Source: Candidatus Brocadia sp. (GTDB lineage: Bacteria > Planctomycetota > Brocadiia > Brocadiales > Brocadiaceae). From it: a stretch of DNA of 8,600 nucleotides. How positions within the stretch are numbered: the stretch's first letter is position 1; every line of letters begins with the position of its first letter. Where the stretch lies: positions 1 through 8,600 of the forward strand of contig JAUQXU010000054.1 in NCBI GenBank assembly GCA_030837935.1, given 5' to 3'. Positions 6,587 through 8,600 of the stretch are shown in pieces. Under the pieces are notes generated by a model. That model worked only from the letters and a program-made list of their open reading frames with translations. It was not told the DNA's origin and made no database searches. Position numbers and translations under genes: made by a program.

Positions 6587-7975
6587 ATGGGGAGTAAAGT
6601 GCTGATAGTGGATGACGAGAAACTTATGAGAATATCCCTGGAAAGTCAGTTGAAAAAGGAAGGGTATAATGTGAAATCGGTGGATAATGCCATTGATGGA
6701 TTAAAAATGGTTATGGCTGAAGAATATGACGCAGTGGTGACGGACTTAAGATTGTCAGGTATGGGCGGAATGGAGCTCCTCAGGGAAATTAAAAAGTATA
6801 ATCCGGAAATTATTGTTGTTATCATGACAGCTTATGGCACACTTGAAAGTGCTGTTTCAGCAATCAAAGAAGGAGCATATGATTATATTGCAAAGCCATT
6901 TTCTACCGATGAGTTGATTATCAAACTCCAAAGGGCGTTACACTATAAAAATACGGCCGCAGAAGTAAATCGTCTCAGAGGCGAGATACAGGCTGAGTTT
7001 GAATTTTGTAACATTGTTGGAAACAGTGAAGCCATGAAAAAAGTGCTCGAAATTGTCAAGGGTGTTTCAGAAAGAGACACAACCGTTCTCATACGGGGAG
7101 AAAGTGGGACCGGGAAGGAAAAAATAGCGGGTGCCATTCATTACCACAGCAGGAGGAAAACGGGGCCATTTATTAGGGTCAGTTGCGCTGCATTAAACAG
7201 AGAAATATTGGAGAGCGAACTCTTTGGGCATGAAAAGGGAGCCTTTACGGGTGCTATCAAGACAAGACGCGGAAGATTTGAATTGGCAGACGGCGGTTCA
7301 ATTTTTTTGGATGATGTAGACGACATACCGCTGTATATGCAGGTCAAACTCCTGCGTGTGCTTCAGGAGAGGACATTTGAAAGGGTCGGAGGTGAAGAAA
7401 CCCTCGGCGCGGATGTAAGAATTATCTGTGCAACGAAAAAAGACCTTTTGGAACGGGTAAAAGAAGGGCACTTTCGGGAAGATTTATTTTACCGGTTGAA
7501 TGTGGTGCCAATTAGTATACCACCATTACGGGAACGAAAGGAAGATATTCCCCTATTGGTCAATTATTTTTTAAAGAATTTTGTATCTCAATACGAAGAT
7601 GCTTTGCCGGATGTTTCACAAGAGACAATGAATGCGCTGATGGCGTATAATTGGCCTGGAAATGTTAGAGAGCTTGAAAATGTCATTGAACACGCTATCG
7701 CTTTTTCTAAATCAAAGGGTATTTCATTAGAAACACTTCCAGAGTACCTGAAAAGCGTTGATATACACAAGGACTTGCTATCTATTGATTTATATAATAA
7801 ACAAATGATAAACTTGCAAGACGCACTTACGGAAGTTGAAAAAAAACTTATTCAATGGGCACGTCAAAAAACAAATGGTAATCAAGTCAAAATGGCAGAG
7901 ATACTGGGTATTCCCCGAACCACACTCCGCAACAGACTTGTTAAGTTGCAATTGTTTGACAAATCAATATCATGA
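6587..7975 (+). CDS. NtrC-family sigma-54-dependent response regulator
   Basis: A 462-residue activator of sigma-54 RNA polymerase. The receiver domain (1-120) has the acidic pair D9/D10, phospho-acceptor D53, T81 and K103. The AAA+ domain (about 141-380) has Walker A GESGTGKE at 171-178 and the sigma-54-contacting GAFTGA loop at 218-223. It also has putative arginine fingers R297 and R303, and the sensor II segment WPGNVRELEN with R361. Walker B reads IFLDDVDD, so the usual catalytic glutamate is aspartate (D243). A Fis-type helix-turn-helix lies at about 412-455 (MAEILGIPRTTLRNRL as the core). ATG 6587 is preceded by TAGGAG at good spacing. The kinase gene ends 23 nt upstream, so the two form an operon. 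No other sigma-54-type promoter was found in the window besides the one at 8181-8196, which makes the downstream gene the likely target. The specific DNA site is not known. Confidence 0.95.
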   Translation: MGSKVLIVDDEKLMRISLESQLKKEGYNVKSVDNAIDGLKMVMAEEYDAVVTDLRLSGMGGMELLREIKKYNPEIIVVIMTAYGTLESAVSAIKEGAYDYIAKPFSTDELIIKLQRALHYKNTAAEVNRLRGEIQAEFEFCNIVGNSEAMKKVLEIVKGVSERDTTVLIRGESGTGKEKIAGAIHYHSRRKTGPFIRVSCAALNREILESELFGHEKGAFTGAIKTRRGRFELADGGSIFLDDVDDIPLYMQVKLLRVLQERTFERVGGEETLGADVRIICATKKDLLERVKEGHFREDLFYRLNVVPISIPPLRERKEDIPLLVNYFLKNFVSQYEDALPDVSQETMNALMAYNWPGNVRELENVIEHAIAFSKSKGISLETLPEYLKSVDIHKDLLSIDLYNKQMINLQDALTEVEKKLIQWARQKTNGNQVKMAEILGIPRTTLRNRLVKLQLFDKSIS

Positions 7976-8104
7976 TCATGACAATGAAACAATATTTCGT
8001 GGCCATAAGTAGTCACTCGTTATGATGTTTATTGTTAAATAGATACGACTAATATTCCAAATAAAGCCATTTTTTGCTGACCATTTATAGTCTTTTGTGT
8101 TGAT

Positions 8105-8132
8105 TTGTTCTATCTGTTGTCATTTGTATAAT
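8105..8132 (+). promoter_or_regulatory. Possible sigma-70-type promoter upstream of hydrazine synthase
   Basis: A perfect TATAAT at 8127-8132 is preceded, after 16 nt, by TTGTTC (8105-8110), a poor -35 with only the TTG matched. A better TTGATT at 8100-8105 is too far away (21 nt). If used, it would start transcription near 8139 and run through the sigma-54 promoter. It may give basal expression or be chance in AT-rich DNA. Confidence 0.3.
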
Positions 8133-8180
8133 AATTGTTTTTACAAGGAGTTACGTTGTGTAATTTTTAATAAGTGAAAA

Positions 8181-8196
8181 TGGTATGATTGTTGCT
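8181..8196 (+). promoter_or_regulatory. Sigma-54 (-24/-12) promoter for the hydrazine synthase operon
   Basis: The sequence TGGTATGATTGTTGCT matches the sigma-54 consensus TGGCACG-N4-TTGCW at all but two positions. The invariant GG and GC are present at exactly the required spacing (10 nt between them). Transcription should start near 8207, giving a leader of about 274 nt before the ATG at 8481. An NtrC-type activator gene ends about 205 nt upstream on the same strand, which supports function. I judged the next-best match, at 8222, unusable because its spacing is one base too long. Confidence 0.75.
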
Positions 8197-8220
8197 AATT
8201 CTCTGCATCAGCGAATTTTT

Positions 8221-8301
8221 ATGGCATTGTTATCAGCAAAGGATGCAAATTGGTTAAGGGGTGTTAATGAGGTTGTCGCTGAAAAACTAGCCTTAGTTTA
8301 G
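8221..8301 (+). CDS. Possible 26-residue leader ORF just after the sigma-54 start site
   Basis: ATG 8221 opens MALLSAKDANWLRGVNEVVA and six more residues to TAG at 8299-8301. The peptide is protein-like and amphipathic. The frame is open back to 8164, so ATG 8185 could add 12 residues, but that start would lie before the predicted sigma-54 transcript. The ATG at 8221 is only about 14 nt from the predicted mRNA 5' end and lacks a Shine-Dalgarno. A hairpin AAACTA-GCCT-TAGTTT covers its stop codon. I do not recognise it; it may be a leader peptide, a gene remnant or chance. Confidence 0.25.
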   Translation: MALLSAKDANWLRGVNEVVAEKLALV

Positions 8302-8353
8302 TTGTAAAAGCGTAGCGCTGTAAAAAAACTATACTAATACCTTGGTTGTCTGC

Positions 8354-8366
8354 GAAAGGAGGTGAT
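8354..8366 (+). promoter_or_regulatory. Extended orphan Shine-Dalgarno (STAB-SD-like) in the leader
   Basis: GAAAGGAGGTGAT is a 13-nt uninterrupted complement to the usual bacterial 16S rRNA 3' end. The next ATG (8385) is 22 nt after the GGAGG core, too far for normal initiation, and the nearest TTG is too close. GAAAGGAGG is also the core of the STAB-SD element in the Bacillus cry3A leader, where a bound ribosome protects the mRNA 5' end. A similar role here is inference; a standby ribosome site is an alternative. Confidence 0.45.
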
Positions 8367-8401
8367 TGGGAAAATTTATTAATCATGGAGTTTTGTAGAT
8401 T

Positions 8402-8464
8402 GTGTGGTATGAAGGTGATGTTTTAAAAGTGTTTCAGGTCTATATTCCTAAGGTTGAAGATTAG
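8402..8464 (+). CDS. Possible 20-residue leader peptide ending in the next gene's ribosome site
   Basis: GTG 8402 opens MWYEGDVLKVFQVYIPKVED and stops with TAG at 8462-8464. GGAG at 8387-8390 lies 11 nt upstream of the start. The stop codon overlaps the AGGAGG of the hydrazine synthase gene, an arrangement suited to translational coupling. A competing 13-residue ORF in another frame (ATG 8385, MEFCRLCGMKVMF, stop at 8426) overlaps it, so at most one is likely used. No family is recognised. Confidence 0.3.
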   Translation: MWYEGDVLKVFQVYIPKVED

Positions 8465-8474
8465 GAGGGAAGGA
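8463..8474 (+). promoter_or_regulatory. Double ribosome binding site of the hydrazine synthase gene
   Basis: AGGAGGG (8463-8469) is followed at once by AAGGA (8470-8474). The second is 6 nt from the ATG at 8481 and the first 11 nt, so both could place a ribosome. Such a strong purine-rich site fits a highly expressed gene and fixes the start at 8481. Confidence 0.7.
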
Positions 8475-8480
8475 AGAGCG

Positions 8481-8600
8481 ATGAAAGGAAGAGGATGGAT
8501 AGGAGCGGCGGTATTGGGGGCGGTGATGGTAGGAGGAGGGGTGGCGAGCGCTGGGTTTATCCAGGGAACGCACGTAAAGACGGATATGCCATCGCCGTTT
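8481..8600 (+). CDS. Hydrazine synthase beta subunit, N-terminal part (3' end outside window)
   Basis: Forty codons are visible. Residues 1-24 are a clear Sec signal peptide: K2/R4, a hydrophobic Gly/Ala/Val core, and VASA with likely cleavage before G25. The mature start GFIQGTHVKTDMPSPF matches my memory of hydrazine synthase beta, a seven-bladed propeller in the alpha-beta-gamma complex that joins nitric oxide and ammonium to hydrazine in the anammoxosome. From memory the beta gene comes first in the Kuenenia cluster (hzsCBA, around kuste2859-2861); gene letters differ between sources, so no symbol is given. The start is GC-rich (69 of 120 bases) and very purine-rich on the sense strand, unlike the AT-rich genes upstream, which may reflect high-expression codon choice. 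It lies downstream of the sigma-54 promoter at 8181. If the recollection is wrong, it is still an exported protein of unknown family. Confidence 0.62.
   Translation, partial: MKGRGWIGAAVLGAVMVGGGVASAGFIQGTHVKTDMPSPF

Larger units (their letters stand above)
7976..8480. other. 505-nt regulatory region between the regulator and hydrazine synthase genes
   Basis: This gap is AT-rich and holds no long ORF. From left to right it contains a 12-bp palindrome over the regulator stop codon (7970-7981) and a loose inverted repeat CATAA-N11-TTATG (8004-8024). These are followed by a possible sigma-70-type promoter (8105-8132), an AAGGAG ribosome-like site with only a few-codon frame after it (8145-8150), and a sigma-54 promoter (8181-8196). 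The leader then has two small hairpins (8284-8299 and 8309-8319), short ORFs and an extended Shine-Dalgarno-like element. I see no convincing terminator after the regulator gene. Enhancer sites for the regulator would be expected at about 80-200 nt before the sigma-54 start, that is around 8005-8125. Confidence 0.7.

Noticed and set aside
7970..7981. Perfect 12-bp palindrome TCATGATCATGA over the regulator stop codon
   Set aside because: It has no loop or T-run for a terminator and sits partly in coding sequence; likely chance, though an operator cannot be excluded.
8093..8105. IHF site around TTGATT
   Set aside because: Only the TTGATT half matches; the YAA half at the right distance is absent.
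8222..8237. Second sigma-54-like match TGGCATTGTTATCAGC
   Set aside because: The distance between GG and GC is one base too long, and spacing is strict for sigma-54. The match at 8181 is correct.
8309..8319. AGCG-TAG-CGCT hairpin as a terminator
   Set aside because: Four-base stem followed on the plus strand by GTAAAAAAA, not T residues; on the minus strand there is no gene to end.

Overview
The window looks like chromosomal DNA from an anammox planctomycete (order Brocadiales, Candidatus Kuenenia/Brocadia/Jettenia type). This rests mainly on the gene cut off at the right edge. Its 40 visible residues (signal peptide, then GFIQGTHVKTDMPSPF) match, from memory, the start of hydrazine synthase beta subunit, the beta-propeller subunit of the enzyme that makes hydrazine in anammox. 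The moderate GC content and the neighbouring mix of a DUF4070 radical SAM protein, a PQQ-like propeller and an NtrC-type two-component pair fit such a genome. No database search was possible, so the assignment is probable, not proven.

Layout. 1-87: C-terminal tail of an unidentified plus-strand gene. 171-1034 (+): family-4 uracil-DNA glycosylase with an N-terminal extension. 1086-2564 (-): B12-binding-type radical SAM protein with a DUF4070-like C-terminus. 2565-2842: intergenic, with a hairpin and a weak terminator. 2843-4012 (-): exported eight-bladed PQQ-like beta-propeller. 4013-4238: divergent intergenic region with a good sigma-70-type promoter for the propeller gene and an inverted repeat. 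4239-6563 (+): membrane histidine kinase (dCache-like sensor, HAMP, PAS, HisKA, HATPase). 6587-7975 (+): NtrC-type sigma-54-dependent response regulator, 23 nt after the kinase. 7976-8480: a 505-nt regulatory region. 8481-8600 (+): 5' end of the hydrazine synthase beta gene.

The right half reads as one regulatory unit. A kinase/regulator pair lies immediately upstream of, and in the same direction as, the presumed hydrazine synthase operon. The gap contains a near-consensus sigma-54 (-24/-12) promoter, TGGTATG-ATTG-TTGCT, at 8181-8196. The simplest inference is that the kinase senses an extracytoplasmic ligand and the regulator drives sigma-54 transcription of hydrazine synthase. About 274 nt of leader would follow the predicted start site. 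That leader holds a 13-nt perfect complement to the 16S rRNA 3' end with no start codon at normal spacing, resembling the STAB-SD mRNA-stabilising sites known in Bacillus, and two short ORFs, one ending inside the Shine-Dalgarno of the hydrazine synthase gene.

The left half is ordinary housekeeping or accessory sequence. No tRNA, rRNA, CRISPR array, insertion sequence or attachment site was seen.
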